From Garcia nutans (taxonomy: Eukaryota > Streptophyta > Magnoliopsida > Malpighiales > Euphorbiaceae): 64,000 bases of DNA. Position 1 is the first letter of the stretch, and the number at the start of each line of letters is the position of its first letter. The notes below the pieces were generated by a model that saw only the letters and a list, made by a program, of their open reading frames with translations, was not told the DNA's origin and made no database searches. The DNA lies in contig CANTUV010000035.1 in the NCBI GenBank assembly GCA_947685225.1, forward strand, positions 317,501 through 381,500, written 5' to 3'. Shown here one piece after another: positions 25,125 to 38,530 of the stretch. The translations under genes were made by a program, and so were the position numbers.

Positions 25125-26408
25125 CATAATAATATTGTATTAAAGGTGTATATGATGTTGTGCCAAAAAAAAGGGTGTATATGATGTTAATTAATTTGTA
25201 ATTAGATATGTACATTTGAATTGTACTTGGGATGCAATAATAAGATTTTGTATGGAGAGGATGATGCGGATGATTGAGTGGTTAGATTTGGATAACAAAA
25301 TCTAAGGGCAGGTAGTTTAGTTCTGCCTCGTGGTATCAGTGGACATGCATATTGCATAAACAAATTACACGCACAAGATTTGTTAAACATTATTAATTAA
25401 TGGTGGCTATCTAATTGGCTACATATATATTAGTTGTCTGTGAAGATGCACCATGCACGTACATATGATGATGCAACTTATGCAATATGCTTAGATCAAC
25501 TAGTCCATGATTCTGTTCACAGTCCCCATTTTTTTTTAGATATATCATATATAATGTTAAGATTTAAAATTATAAATTTCAATTTTAAAAAATCTAATTA
25601 TTATATTAAAAACATACGTTTAATAATATATATAATATATTAACAATATACGTACATACAATATAATTTCGGTTAAATTTATAAAAATATATCATTGAAA
25701 AATAAAAATATAAGAATGATGTTTTTAAAATTTAAAATTTATTTTTAAAAAATTAAAAAATAAAATAACGCTTACCCCTTTTTATCAATCCAAAGAATCA
25801 GTGTATAGAACTGAAAATAAAATAAAAAAAATAATAATCCATTGGCTTATGGGTTCTGTGTCTCTATATGCATGGATCTTTGGGATTTAAAACAGTGTTT
25901 TATGCATTTGGGCTTGGCTTTAGCTGGGTTCGCACATGTAATGCAATAGAATTCTTGAACCAATCATGAACAGTTAAATTTGAAAACATTATGAAGACAT
26001 AGAAAACAGAAGATCATAGCAACAGCAATATTCAATAATGATTAACCAACTCAATATCACAAGAAATCCATCAAATTCAAAGCCAAGAATCATAATTATA
26101 ATCTATTATTGGCTTTAGCCATTCAGTATCTTACAATCTTGAGATTGCAGAATAGTCTAAATATACTGAGTAGCCAAGATTCAAACTCGAAATTTCATGT
26201 CAATATAGAAACAAAAAAACCAAATCAAATCTTAGATATCTTTGAGCATTATTCCTAATCTAATACAAAATTGTTTTATTGCTAACTTCCAATTCAAATT
26301 CAAACTAAATGTTGTTGAAACATGGAATTGAGGACATCCATTTTAGTCGGACAATGTATTGGATACCGGATAGTTAAATAAAAAAAAAAAACATCCATTT
26401 TAGTCCTA

Positions 26409-27455
26409 TTAAGTGCCAACCCAACCTCTACTCAGACCTCTACCATCTCCACATTCTGAAAGAGAAACAGAACTGGAAACATCAATATGAACCACTTCCG
26501 CCTTTTTGGGTCTTTCCCAACCAAAATCTGTGTCATACATTCGTAATTTAGGTGATCCAGTAATGGAAATTAAGTTGCCTTGTTTTGATATTTCTTTCAA
26601 AGTTGACGTCCATTTCTCTGCTTCTTTCAAAACTCCATTCTCAAGTTCCTTGCTTTGCAATAGCTTTTGCAGCTATTCCAATCCCATTTTCTCCTAAAAG
26701 TTCACTTCTTTTAACTGTCGCAATGCAAAATGTTCAACAATTTCCAAAATACTACGTGATGGGTAACTTAATTTCTAAATGGTGTCGACAATCGGCCGTA
26801 AAACAGAAATAGCAAGGTTTGTCATCGTTAACCAAATCATTATCATTTTATTCTTGTAACTTCATCAAATTAAACGTTGATGTTTGTAATTGGCTTAAAC
26901 TATAATTTGTAATCCAATCTTTAAGCTTTTGAATATGGGTTTGATGTATAACGAAAGTATCTTTAACCTTGTCCGCCGGTAGTTCATGCATTGAGGATCC
27001 CATATCACAATCCCAAGAAGCAGTCAAGTTCTTTAACTCATTCAAGAAAATGAACTGAATATATAATGGATCTTTGATGGCTTCTCTGTCATGATATGGC
27101 AATAATGACTTGTCAAGGCAATTTAGGTCTCCTTTTGATTTATAATCTGAGGCCCATGATTTTATGAAATGGTAAATAGCCATCCCATCAGCTACTACAT
27201 GGCAAAAAACAAAACCTATGCTAATGCCAGAATTTGGAAACACAGTGTTTTGCAAGGCAAACAATGGTACCACTCGTGTACCTTCTGGATTAAAATAGGA
27301 AGAAGGCAATGTTGGAACATAAGGGTGTAATATTATAGCATCTTTTGGGTGGTTGCTAATAACTTGGTTGAAATCTGCCATTGATTCAGTCACTGTGAAA
27401 GGGATTGAATCACCATCATTGAAGAGAATAGGTTTGTGGGAAGACAGTGGGTAAA
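26409..27455 (-). pseudogene. BAHD acyltransferase pseudogene, copy 1 (malonyl/acyl-CoA transferase type)
   Basis: Read on the minus strand, homology starts abruptly near 27455 at IYPLSSHKPILFNDGDS, so roughly the first 90 residues are missing. The acyl-CoA binding/catalytic motif is kept as HVVADG (near 27185-27200), followed by KSWASDYKSKGDLNCLDKSLLPYHDR. The structural DFGWG motif has become DFGWE. A deletion removes the segment after QLQTSTFN (near 26870), several stops and frameshifts lie at 26700-26850, and the end after GDGRG is shifted out of frame. Family members move malonyl or aromatic acyl groups from CoA to phenolic or anthocyanin glycosides in the cytosol. This copy cannot make a full enzyme. 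It is the first of three same-strand relics. Confidence 0.88.
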
Positions 27456-29077
27456 TTAAATTTTTTTTTAAATTTTTTTTAGCATTTTTTAAAAAACCCC
27501 AAAAATAAATTAAGAAATCATCTTATTATTTTAATACTTATAAACAATTAGCTCATAAGCACTTAACTTATATATTATTTTAATTAAGGAATTTATTATA
27601 TTATTCATATTTATTATAATAAATATTCTTAATAATATAATTTTATATTATTTTTAGTAATTTTAACAAAAAATGTACTTAGAAATTATTGTTTTATGAG
27701 ACGTACTAATTATTTATCAGCTACTTCCAAACATTAAAAATAAATATTTAACTTTTTAAAATTTTAAAATTTTTTTAAGTTGGGCCAAACACTCTTTCAT
27801 GTTTCATAGTGACTCAGCGATTCGATTATGGTGATATTGATTTAACAATTGGATGATGATGATGATGATGAATCTTCTACTTTTCCAACGACCTATTTTA
27901 ATTTCATTTTATTTTTCATTTAAGCTTAGTAATAAATAAAATATAAAAATAATGAAAATAATAAAAATAATAATAAATATAATAAAATATAATAATTAAT
28001 AAATGCAAAAATATTTAAAAAAACATTTATTTAAATATATCTTCTAAATTTCAAGTATTAATCATACAATTTCTAAAATTATAGTGTTGTCGAACTTTAA
28101 TTATTAGTACTACGTGCATGAACCTTATTAAATTGCATATACATGCATATGCATTATCCAATTCAAAATGCTCACACCCCGAATTTAATTGCCTGTAAAA
28201 AATCATATAAACTTGAACACTGAACTAGCTAAAGGTACAATCAAGTGAGAAAATTGCATAATTGCATAATTCATAAGACTCAATTATATATTAAGCCAGC
28301 AATTAATGACGAAATTTTGTTAGAAAATTTAAGGAAGAGCAGAATATCAGTTTTATTTTTCATTTATACTTCTAATTTTTAATTAGAATCCTTGAAAAAA
28401 TCATAAATAATGAAATTTGAAAGAAGTGATGATAAAATAATACACAGAAAATTCAAGTACAAAAAAAAGCTAGGGATGAGCGTTGTATCAATTTGACTCG
28501 ATTACTGTTCTTAGTTCCTACCAACATGACGAACTATGTTGGTATAAATTAAACTAATTGGATTGGGCAGCTTTAATTTGTAATTCAGATAAAAAGATAT
28601 TATTAGTTTGGTTTCAATTTGTATATTTTGCAAATCGAAACAAATAAAATCTTTCAAAACTAACCAAACCTGATTGATATTGGTCAATTTTGCAGGCTTT
28701 TCACTTTTTGAATGGTCATTCCGGAGAATAAATTTTTTAATTCAACCGATAATGTTCAATTTGACATATTCTTACCAGCGGACCAAACCTATTAATGTAC
28801 ATCCTAAAAAAAAGCTGTGTAAGCTAAAATTAACATAATAAAGTTACAGAAAACAGAAGATAATAACAACAATATTGAAGAATAGTAACAACAATAATTA
28901 AACCAAATCAGGATCACAAGAAACCCATCAAATTCAAAGCGAGGAACAATTACAATCTCCTTTCATATGTAGAAATTGAAATGGATCTACTATAATCCAT
29001 TTTCACAAAATCACCAAATCAAATCTTAGATATCTTCAAGCATTATTCATTTACTATAAAGCATAACAGTTTCATAG
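27456..29077. other. Spacer between BAHD copies 1 and 2
   Basis: AT-rich DNA without a recognisable gene. A possible decayed MITE lies at 28471-28808: its ends TAGGGATGAGCGTT and, on the minus strand, TTAGGATGTACATT are loosely alike. The part from 28840 to 29060 resembles 25970-26300, showing that the duplication of the BAHD gene included its 3' flank. Confidence 0.5.
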
Positions 29078-30457
29078 CTACTTCCGGTTCAAAATTTGAT
29101 TCAAATGCTGTCGAAACAGGGTAATAAACACATCCATTTTAGCTCTAGTAAGTGCCAATCCAACCTCCACCCGACCTCCACCATCTCTACATTTTGAAAG
29201 AGATATAGCACTCGAAGCATGAATGTGATCCACCTCAGCCTTTTTGGGTTTTCCCCAACCAAAATTTGTGTCATATACTCTTAATTTTGGTGATCCCGCA
29301 ATGGTAATTAAGTTACCTTGTGCTGATGTTTCTTTATAATTTGACAACCATTTCTCTGCCCCTCTCAGTGCTCCATTCTCAAGTTCCTCCATTTGCTTCC
29401 CAATAGCTTTTGTAGCTATTACAATCCCATTTTCTCCTAACAGTTCACTTCTTTTAACTGTGGCAATACAAAATGTTACAATTTCCAAAATATGTGATGG
29501 GTAACTTATCTTCTAGACGGTGTTGGCAATCGGCTGCAAAACCGAAATTGTAAGGCTTATCACTGTTAACCAAATTACTATCATCTTCTTTTGACTTGAT
29601 CAAGTTAACCCATAACAAAGCACATGCTACCACAAATGTTTATGCTTTCAATTGCCCCACGCTGTTCGTAATCCAATCTTTAAGCTTTTGAATATGGGTT
29701 TGATCAATAACGAAAGTAGCGTTAACCTTGTCTGCCAGTAATTCAGGCATGGCGGAGCTCATATCATAATCCCAAGAATCGGCCGAATTCTCTATCTCCT
29801 TTAGAAAAAAGGACTCGAGATTTGAAGGATCTTTAATTACTTGTCTGACATGATATGGCAGTAATGATATGTCAAGGCAACTTAAGTCTCCATTTGATTT
29901 ACAAATAGAAGCCCAGGAATTAATGAAATGGGTAACAACCATCCCATCAGCTACTACGTAGCGATACATATAACCTAGGCTAATGCCAGAATTTGGAAAC
30001 AGAGTAATTTGCAAGGCCATCAATGGCACCACTCGTGTACCATCTGAAGCCAAATGGGATGAAGGCAATTTTGGAGCAAAAGAGTAATACAGTAACTTCT
30101 TTTGGGTGGTCACTAATAACATGGTTGAAATCTGCCATTGATTCAACCACTGTGAAAGAAATTGAATCACCATTATTGAAGAGGATAAACGGTTTGTGAG
30201 GTGGCGATGGGTAATAGAGATTGGCAGCCAGAGGGAAGAAATGTTGAAGAGTGAGAGAAAGGGAATGCTTGAGATTGGGAAGATCATTGTCTATGAAATA
30301 AGAGGAGGGGTGAAGATACTGAAAGAAGAGAAGGCATTGTACTGGAGGGCTTTTACACCATGGAATGTCAAATAAACTAAGAGGGAGAGAGGTTGTGGGA
30401 ACTGAGAGTGGAGATTTTTAAATGATCAATAGTTTTAAGAGTTTGGAAATCAGCCAT
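29078..30457 (-). pseudogene. BAHD acyltransferase pseudogene, copy 2 (nearly full length)
   Basis: This is the most complete of the three relics. It reads from MADFQTLKTIDH at ATG 30457 to FRQHLNQI near 29090. N-terminal blocks such as SLFDIPW and LPNLKHSLSLTLQHFFPLAA are visible but in shifted frames; frameshifts lie near 30410 and 30090. The catalytic HxxxD is lost: YVVADG stands where copy 1 has HVVADG. DFGWG has become NFGWG. An in-frame TAA follows QLKA at about 29640, and another frameshift lies near 29470. The start codon lies only about 80 bases from the Mutator-like element, which therefore replaced its promoter region. Confidence 0.88.
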
Positions 30458-30544
30458 TTCTTGATCCAGAAAAGTATCAGCAGAATGTCGAAGATGGTAG
30501 CTTAAGGAGGGCGGTGTGTTTCGTCTCCCCTTAATTAATTTCTT

Positions 30545-30672
30545 GGGTAGTGCTAAATGGAGTCACTTAACTCCATTTCAGCAGAAAAGATTATGAGCAG
30601 TTGGCTGTATTAAAAAAATTTGGACCATTAATATTAAAAATATTTATTGTAAGATTAGATAATCCTTATCAT
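30545..30672 (+). repeat. MULE left terminal inverted repeat
   Basis: It begins GGGTAGTGCTA, then GGAGTCACTTAACTCCATTT, and continues in alignment with the other two copies to about 30672. It lacks about 18 bases near its start that the other two copies have. Confidence 0.8.
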
Positions 30673-30769
30673 TATTCTACAAAATCGTGTAGAAAAGAGG
30701 CAGCTCAAGTTGCCCAGACAACAAACAAAGCCACCACATTTTATACCAGACCTATCTAATGATTATAAC

Positions 30770-31261
30770 TATGTATTTGAGCATATTGAACAAGTTATCA
30801 ACTGCAAGTGTCGATGCTGAGTTCCCTGTCGGAGTATGATTATTGTTGGAAAGCTTTTGACAGGTATATCTTTTCATGTGCATACTTGTGTAAGTTTTAG
30901 CTTTCAAGTTTTTTCTTATGCCATATTTTATTTGGAAACTCTGCATATATGAAATGTTGTTACTGTGATAATTGCAGTAACTTTACCTATTGTTCATTGT
31001 TTGTATTATTGTTCTAGCTCCATTTGCTGTCTTATGGCTGCAGCTTTATGGTTGTCTTGCTAGTGGACTGAGTGTGAAGGTCCAAACTTAAATTTGTTAG
31101 TTATTATTATTATTAATTTTTTTCTACACTCTTAGGAATTTGTTTCAAAATTTTGTGCTATAAAAAAAATTGCCAGAAAATTTTACATCTAGCCATTCAT
31201 AAGCTTAGCTTGATTGGAAGACTGCTGATGAACTACAAACAAGGATAATTGGCATACTCAG
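30770..31261 (+). other. Exon-like segments inside the MULE, origin unknown
   Basis: Three GC-richer segments look like exons: about 30770-30863, ending CAG before GTATATC; 31018 onward, after a TTGTTCTAG acceptor-like end; and about 31204-31261, ending CAG before GTATGCC. Possible short readings such as APFAVLWLQLYGCLASGLSV and DWKTADELQTRIIGIL occur, but I do not recognise a family. MULEs often carry captured pieces of host genes, and this is offered only as a possibility. Confidence 0.3.
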
Positions 31262-32216
31262 GTATGCCTTTCTTTTTTTTTTCCTTGTAGTGTCTCATTT
31301 TAAGATAGGGATACATTTGTTAACAATCTAAAATTTGCCTTGGTTTTCTATATTTCTTACTCCAGAGTAGCAAAAAAATGCTGTAGTTTCTGTGAGAATT
31401 AATGTTTATGGATTTGGTATTATTTTCTTACAACTAATATGAGGACGAGAAGTAGTTAATTCAAAAAGAGAGGAAGGACAACAATCGCTTGGACAGTGGG
31501 TATGTTTATATTGGTGTTTCAATTGTGTTCTTTTTAGCAATTATTGATTTCCACACTTTCTATATATCTCTGTCATATTTTCCTTGTTTTGAAGTTAGTT
31601 TTGTTTATATTTGCTTTGATTCAGAGGGTCGCATGTACTAACTCATCAATCAACGCATTGGAGATTCATACAATACTTCTAAATTACACTAAAGCAGCAT
31701 ACTTGCGTGTGTGTGTGTGTGTATATATATTCTGTGATTAGAATTAGAAATTTCGAAATGCCATTCCCTTGTTTAAATCTAAATTTGAGATCTTACAGCA
31801 ATTTGGCCTTCAGTGGAATTCAAAGCAAATTTCTTTTTGAAAAATTAATTATGCTTCTTAATCTGTAAAAATTTTATTCAATAAGTTAGCTTAGAGTGCA
31901 TGAATTATGGGAAATAGATGCAAGTTTGATGTTAATGGCATGTATATCTTTTATATTGGCTTCAGTTTATCCTTCTTTTCTTTGCTAGTTGGTGGTGACC
32001 ATCACATGCTATTCGTGGGGTTTGGCCATTTTCCTTTTTAATTAGGTTCTAAATTTATTTTCTAAAACTCCTTTGATGTTGAATTTCAGCCCCATGTTTT
32101 ATGCCACCTTTTTTTAGAGGAAATTGTATGGTATACTACATTTTAAGTTTTATTTTTATTTTTACTGTTTCTACTTCTTTTCACTTTTAACTTTTCTTTT
32201 TTCAATTTTAATTATT

Positions 32217-32505
32217 TTTTTATTTTTTGTTTTTCAATTTCAAGGTGTTTTAATCTTCTTTTTCCCACATTCATGTTTCTCTATTTTTATTACTTTCTAA
32301 CGCTAACTCTTCTACACTTCTTCTTTTTTATTGCAAATCCCATGTCATATTCTTTTTATTTTTTTATTTTTTGTTTTTCAATTTAAAGGTGTTTTAATCT
32401 TCTTTTTTCCACGTTCTTGTTTCTCTATTTTCATTACTTTCTAACGCTAACTCTTCTCCACTTTTTCTTTTTCACTGCAAATCCCATGTCATATTCTTTT
32501 ATTTT
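32217..32505. repeat. Two-copy 144-bp tandem duplication
   Basis: Blocks containing AAGGTGTTTTAATCTTCTTT and TTACTTTCTAACGCTAACTC and CAAATCCCATGTCATATTCT occur twice, about 144 bases apart, with few differences. Both copies are strongly T-rich. Confidence 0.9.
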
Positions 32506-32796
32506 TTATTTTATTTTATTTTTTGTTGCATCAAAATTAAATTAGTTTTGAAGTTTAATAAGATAATGAGACATCAGCTCCAAGTACTGGGTCTAGATTT
32601 GATAATGACTTTGAAGATAATTAGCAGCCATATTGATGATTTAATGGGTATATTTTTAGGAAAACACATTTTTAAATTTCCAAATCCGAGATATTACTAT
32701 TTTAATTATTATGTGGAGAACATGAATGAGCCAAAATAGATGACGTTTCATAGTAGCACCTTCATTTGCTTTTCTTATATCAATAAATAGTCTTAT

Positions 32797-32937
32797 GGGC
32801 AGTGCCAGGGTAACTCCACTTTGAAGTAGAGTCACCTAACTCCACTTCTGTGGAGAAAAATATTGGTCATTAGATATGTTGAAAATTTTTAAGCCATTGA
32901 TAAGATAAATATTATTGTGAGATTGGATACGCCTTAT
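32797..32937 (+). repeat. Extra internal copy of the MULE terminal repeat
   Basis: It begins GGGCAGTGCCAGGGTAACTC and aligns with the reverse complement of the right terminus over about 135 bp. Its left flank does not match the right flank of the element, so it is not the outer boundary. It includes an imperfect palindrome CTCCACTTTGAAGTAGAG. Confidence 0.8.
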
Positions 32938-35849
32938 TATTATACTTTGATATAAAAGCTAGAAAATAAACCCTAGCAAATATATATGAATCCTTATTAT
33001 GTTCACATCATCTTTATCGCAGGTGGCCGCCTCTCTCCTAGCTCAATCACCATCCTCTTCATTGTTGTCGCCACACTAGTCACCTCTATCATCAACACAA
33101 CCTGCTCAACATCCTCTTCATCACGTACCTAGTAGAGAAGGTGCCACTATTATTGTTTCAAAGTGTCATTTCAGATTACCATCATTGCTGCTAAAGCTTG
33201 AGGAACTATTGATATATTTTTTATTTACTTTATTTTATTTTAATTTTAATTTGTTATGAATATTAAGTGAATCTTTAATTTTTCTAAACAAAATTTACCT
33301 GCTTCATAGATGAATATTATTTGTTGCCTTTTGATATTAGACCCATCAATATCTACAGGAAATAATGCTTTTAAATGATTTTAAATGGGTTGCAAATAAA
33401 TTAATTATTTGGTTATGATTTGGGATTTGTATCTTATGATTTTACTGTATTTTCATTTGGCTGTTGTATTTCTTCAATTTTTTTCATTTTGATTTGGATT
33501 TTGTATTTCATAGGTTTTATATGGGTTGCAAATGGTTGATTGCTTGAATGTTGTTTTATAATTAATAGGATGGCACATAAGAGGTTGGGGCATTTGATTA
33601 TTAAGTGAGTCATGGATGGAGCCTTGTTAGTGTGTTTCTTGTGTTGGGTTTTGTATTGGGTATTGTTGGGATATCTTTGAGTGTTTTCCAGCTAACTTTT
33701 TTAGTTGAAATTTCTTAATATTTGCTATGTTAAATTATCCATTGGTTAGGATTAGTATGTGTTTCTTTGATCTATTGATTTGTAGAATCCTTAATTTTCT
33801 GCATTTTGGCAAACAGTTGGTGACATTATTTTTTTGAATTTTTTGCATGATTCATGAATTGTGATAATGCTGCTTGATATTTTAAGATGTTAGCTTTTGG
33901 TGGATTATTGGTGTTTTGCTTATGTTTTTATCCTCATTGGTCATAATATTTCTTCTTTGTTGGAATGCTAAATCTCCTCATTGTTTCCACATTTGGCTAT
34001 TTGTTTGTTATGGTTATTGAGTAATAACACTTTTTTGTTATCCTTGCCTCACTTTAGTGAATGATCTACTCATTTATTGTTTGTTATGGTCAATTTTTAT
34101 AGTATTTATTTGCATTAATTAGCAAAATTTCAGTGTTTTTGTTTGATTGAACATAAGATGAAAATTATATAGTAAATATGGGATGTATATATAATAGAAG
34201 GATTCTTATGAATTTTTAATAACTATATATGAATATTGATGGTAGTTGTGTGGTGGTTTAGTGTGTGTGTGTGTGTATATATATAATCTGTTTAAATTTT
34301 TCATGCACCCATGTTTTATTTAATTACCCTGTAGGCTGCAACCAGTTGTAATTTCAATCAATGTTGAAGCTTCACTTTCTATTTTTCTTTTACCTTGTAT
34401 AGTTTTGTTTAGAATCCTAAACCATACAAGGAGTTTTTCAATCTTTTAATTTTTGCATGTGCATATGTCTTGACCATATAAAAAATATAAGCAGTACACG
34501 AAATTCACCTTTGGTACTACAAAATTATGTCAAAAAAAATTATAGGTTGTTTAAAAAATGACAGTAACTCTTGTCCTTTAAGATCAATTCTTGATCTTAA
34601 ATATATATGTTCCAATGGGTTTCTGCTTTAAGGGTTTTTGCAACGTATAGGTTTTAATGTATTGCTGATATATGAATTTGGATATTCTATTGTACTACTT
34701 TTAAATGAGTAATATTTATGAGTTTTTAGAAGGTTTTGATAGACTTAGGTATGATCACAAACCTAAATCAATGATCATTATACTCCCTAATGACTTGGCT
34801 ATTGATAGATCATTATTATTTATCACCTTTGTAGTAGATTTATATAAAAAAAATTTCTTAACAGTTTTCTAATTTAATGTCTACAAATCTTGGTATTAAC
34901 AAGTTGTTAATCCGTATGGATTTGATAATGAGACATTTTAGCCTTTTCAGTCATCTCATTCTGCTGATGATGGTACTTTTGATTAGGACATTGCAAATGA
35001 TGACACTCCTTATTTGTAGTATGCTTTAATTTTTTTTTATATATATAGTTTGTATATCCTCTCATCATTTTGACAATGGTACTTTTGATTTTTTTTTCTT
35101 TTGTAGTGAATTTTATATAAAGGCTTATGTTTATTTTTTTAGGCATTAGCAAGTTATTGTTGTATTTTTATTTTTTAGTACTCAATTTTAAACTTATACT
35201 TTACTTATCAATGTCATTGTCCTATTTGTTTTTATTTATAATATGGTTATTTTAGGTTGATTATATTTATTAGCTAATTAGTGATAATATATTTAAATCA
35301 AATTAATTTCACCAATGGATAAGTAACAAAATATATTTGATATAATAGTAACAAATTATAGTGTAATAAGTGGAGATATATGTATAGAGCAATAAGTATT
35401 AATATTATGTAGTTAATTTAATTAATTATTTGATATATGTTTTTCTCTCTTATGTAACAAAATAAATTAATTCTTAGTCCTAAAAGATATAAATTTTGTG
35501 ACTAATTTTTAGTTATGTCATTCTTAGTAACAATTTTTTATTGCGGTTAAAGCAATCAATCTTAATTTTTTTATAATTTTTTATTACTATTTTTGTCATA
35601 ACTAGATATTGCATATCAAATTGATACTAATATATCTAATATCTATTATTTACAGTGTCAAATTATTAGAAGAGCTCGTAAAAAGTATAAAGTTTAATGT
35701 ACAAATATATTTAAGTATACATGCAATTTCTCACATCTTAAAATTGTGCATATACATGCAAAGAAATGACCAAACAATCATAATATGATTTATGTAATTT
35801 TGTAATTTTGAGATAAGATAGTTTGATCAATGATTCTATAATTAAAAAT

Positions 35850-38530
35850 TTTAAAAATCATAATACAACATACCAGAATTTTGAGTGAAGACTATAAAAA
35901 TTTAAAAGCAAAATATCAGTAATTGATATAATAGAATTTTTGATCAAACTACTGGAATTATCATTCAAATTTATAAAAAAAAATATATATTTATTAAAAA
36001 TTACATAATTTACATCAATTTTCTAAAATTTTTAGTTCAAATTCTGATAGTTAGAGTGAAATTTCTAAAATTTAAGAAATAAAATATCAGAATTTGACCT
36101 ACTAAAATTTTGGTCAAACTACCAGAATAATTATTCAAAATTGTAGAATGTCTACTGAAACTTATAGAATTTATATAAAATTTCTAAAATTTTTAGTTAA
36201 AATTCTGATAATTTGATTAAATATTCTGAAATTTGAGACATCATTACAGAAACATCATAATATTTACACAAAATTATAAAAACACAATTCAAAATTATAG
36301 AATCTTCAATAATTTTATGAGACTTCTTGTTAAAATTATGATATTTTGAATAAATACTCTATAAATTAATACCAAAATATCAGTAGTTAACAAAATATAA
36401 TTTTTTGTCAAATTACAAGAATTGTCATCGAGATAAAAAATATGTACTGAAACTTACATAATTTGATTACAATTTTGAAATTATGAAAATAAAATATTAT
36501 AATTTAACCTACTATAATTTTTGGTCTAAATACCAAAATTATCATTTAAAACTACAAAAAATGTATTTAAACTTATAAAATTTAAATCAAATTTCTGAAA
36601 ATATTAGTTAAAATTTCGATAGTTATAGTGGAATTTCTGAAATTTTGAAAATAATATACCTGATTTTAACCTATTAGAATTTTAGTCAAAATATCAGAAT
36701 AGTAATTGAAATTAACAGAATTCTTACTAAAATTTATATATTTTACATAAACTTTGTGAAAAATTTAGTTGAAATTTAGATAGTTATAGTGCATTTTTTT
36801 AAAATTTGAGAAATGAAATATCAGAATTTGACATCCTAGAATTTTTTATCTAACTACCTAAATTATTATTTCAAAATTATAAAAAATGTATTAAAACTTA
36901 CAAATTTTAAATCAAAATTCTGAGAATTTTAGTTAAAATTTTGATGGTGATGGAGAAATTTCTAAAATTTTGAAAATAAAATTCTTGATTTTGATCTACC
37001 AGAATTTTAGTCAAACTGCCAGAATAGTAATTTAAGTTAACAGAATTCTTACTGAAAATTGCATAATTTACATCAATTTTGTAAAAAAAAAATAGTTAAA
37101 ATTCATATAGTCATAGTGTGATTTCTGAAATTTAAGAAATAAATTATCAGAATTCGTCATACTAAAATTTTAGTTAAATTACTAGAATAGTTATTCAAAA
37201 TTACATAATATTTACCAAAACTTATAGAATTTACAATGATTTTTCTGAATTTTTTAGCTAAAATTCTAATAATTTGATGCAAATATCTGAAGTTTGAGAA
37301 ACCAAATATCATAATTTAATCTACTGAAATTTTTTGTCAAACTACCGGAATAGTCATTATAAATTACATAATCTCTATTGACACTTACACAATTTACATA
37401 TATTTTTCAGAAACTTTTAGTTTAAATTATGGTAATTTCATTAACAATTCTGAAATCAGAAAAATAAAATACCAAAATTGATTTACTGAAATTTTGGTCA
37501 AACTACTAGAATTACTATTAAAAATTACAAAATATGTACTGAAACTTACACAATATTTACTATAAATTTTCTGAAATATTTAGTTAATATTTTGATAATT
37601 TTATTAAAAATTCTAAAATTTAAGAACTAAAATACCATAATTTAATCTACTAGAATTTTTGGTCGAACAACCAAAATTATCATTTAAAATTATAAAAAGT
37701 ATACTAAAACTTATAAAATTGGACCTACTAGAATTTTTGGTCAAACAACCTGAATTATCATTTAAAATTATAAAAAGTATACTAAAACTTACAAAATTTA
37801 TATTTATTTTTTGAAACTTGTAGTTTAAATTATGATAATTATAGTGTGATTTCTAGAATTTAAGAAATAAAATATCAGAATTTAACTTACTAAAAATTTA
37901 ATCAAGTTACCAAAATAATCATTAAAATTTACAGAATTTTAACTAAAATTTACACAATTTACATTAAATATATGTAATTTTCAGTACCAATTCTGGTAAT
38001 TTAAGTAGTAATTCTAAAATTTAAAAAAAAGAATACCAGAATTTTACTTACTAAAATGTTTTGTATAACTACCGTAATTGTCATTCAAAATTACATATAT
38101 TGTACTTCAAATTACATAGTTTTTATTCATTTTCTGAAATTTTAATTTAACATTCAGATAATTTGACTGAAAGTTCTGTTATTTAAGATTTAAAATACCA
38201 AAAATTTACATACTATAATTTTTTGTCAAACTATCAAAATTGTTATTTAAAATTACAGAAAATATGCTAAAAATTACTTAATTTACATTCATTTTCTGAA
38301 ACTTCTGGTTAAGATACTAATATTTTAGGTAAGATTTCTGAAATTTGATAAACAAAATATCAGAAATTGACCTATTAGAATATTTAGTCAAAATATCAAA
38401 ATTATCATTCAAAATTACATAAATTCTACTGAATCTTACAGAATACCATCAGCTGATCTTCCAGAAATATTATTCAAAATTAAATAATTATTACTCAAAC
38501 TTTCAAAATTTATATAAAATTTTAAAATTT
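35850..38530. repeat. Diverged tandem array, about 162-bp unit, around 16 units
   Basis: The landmark CAAACTACCAGAAT-like motif recurs near 35951, 36121, 36415, 36532, 36692, 36855, 37018, 37181, 37343, 37504, 37670, 37747, 37909, 38071, 38233 and 38395. Most steps are 160-166 bases; exceptions are 294 and 117 near the left, and a 77-base local duplication at about 37645-37795. Units share blocks such as CTTACAGAATTTACAT and AAAATATCAGAATTTGACC and are strongly diverged from each other. No reading frame runs through it. It makes up about 30% of the MULE. Confidence 0.88.

Larger units (their letters stand above)
21910..26400. other. AT-rich intergenic stretch with MITEs and microsatellites
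   Basis: No gene was recognised. Contents are two MITE-like repeats (22001-22264, 23463-23720), an (AAT)n run at 22585-22617 and a (TTA)n run at 25075-25122. From about 25970 to 26300 the sequence resembles 28840-29060, so it is probably the 3' flank of the first BAHD pseudogene, duplicated together with it. Confidence 0.6.

Noticed and set aside
35850..38530. CRISPR-like or coding repeat array
   Set aside because: Units are contiguous, diverged and about 162 bp with no constant repeat/spacer pattern; the genome is plant nuclear and no frame is open.
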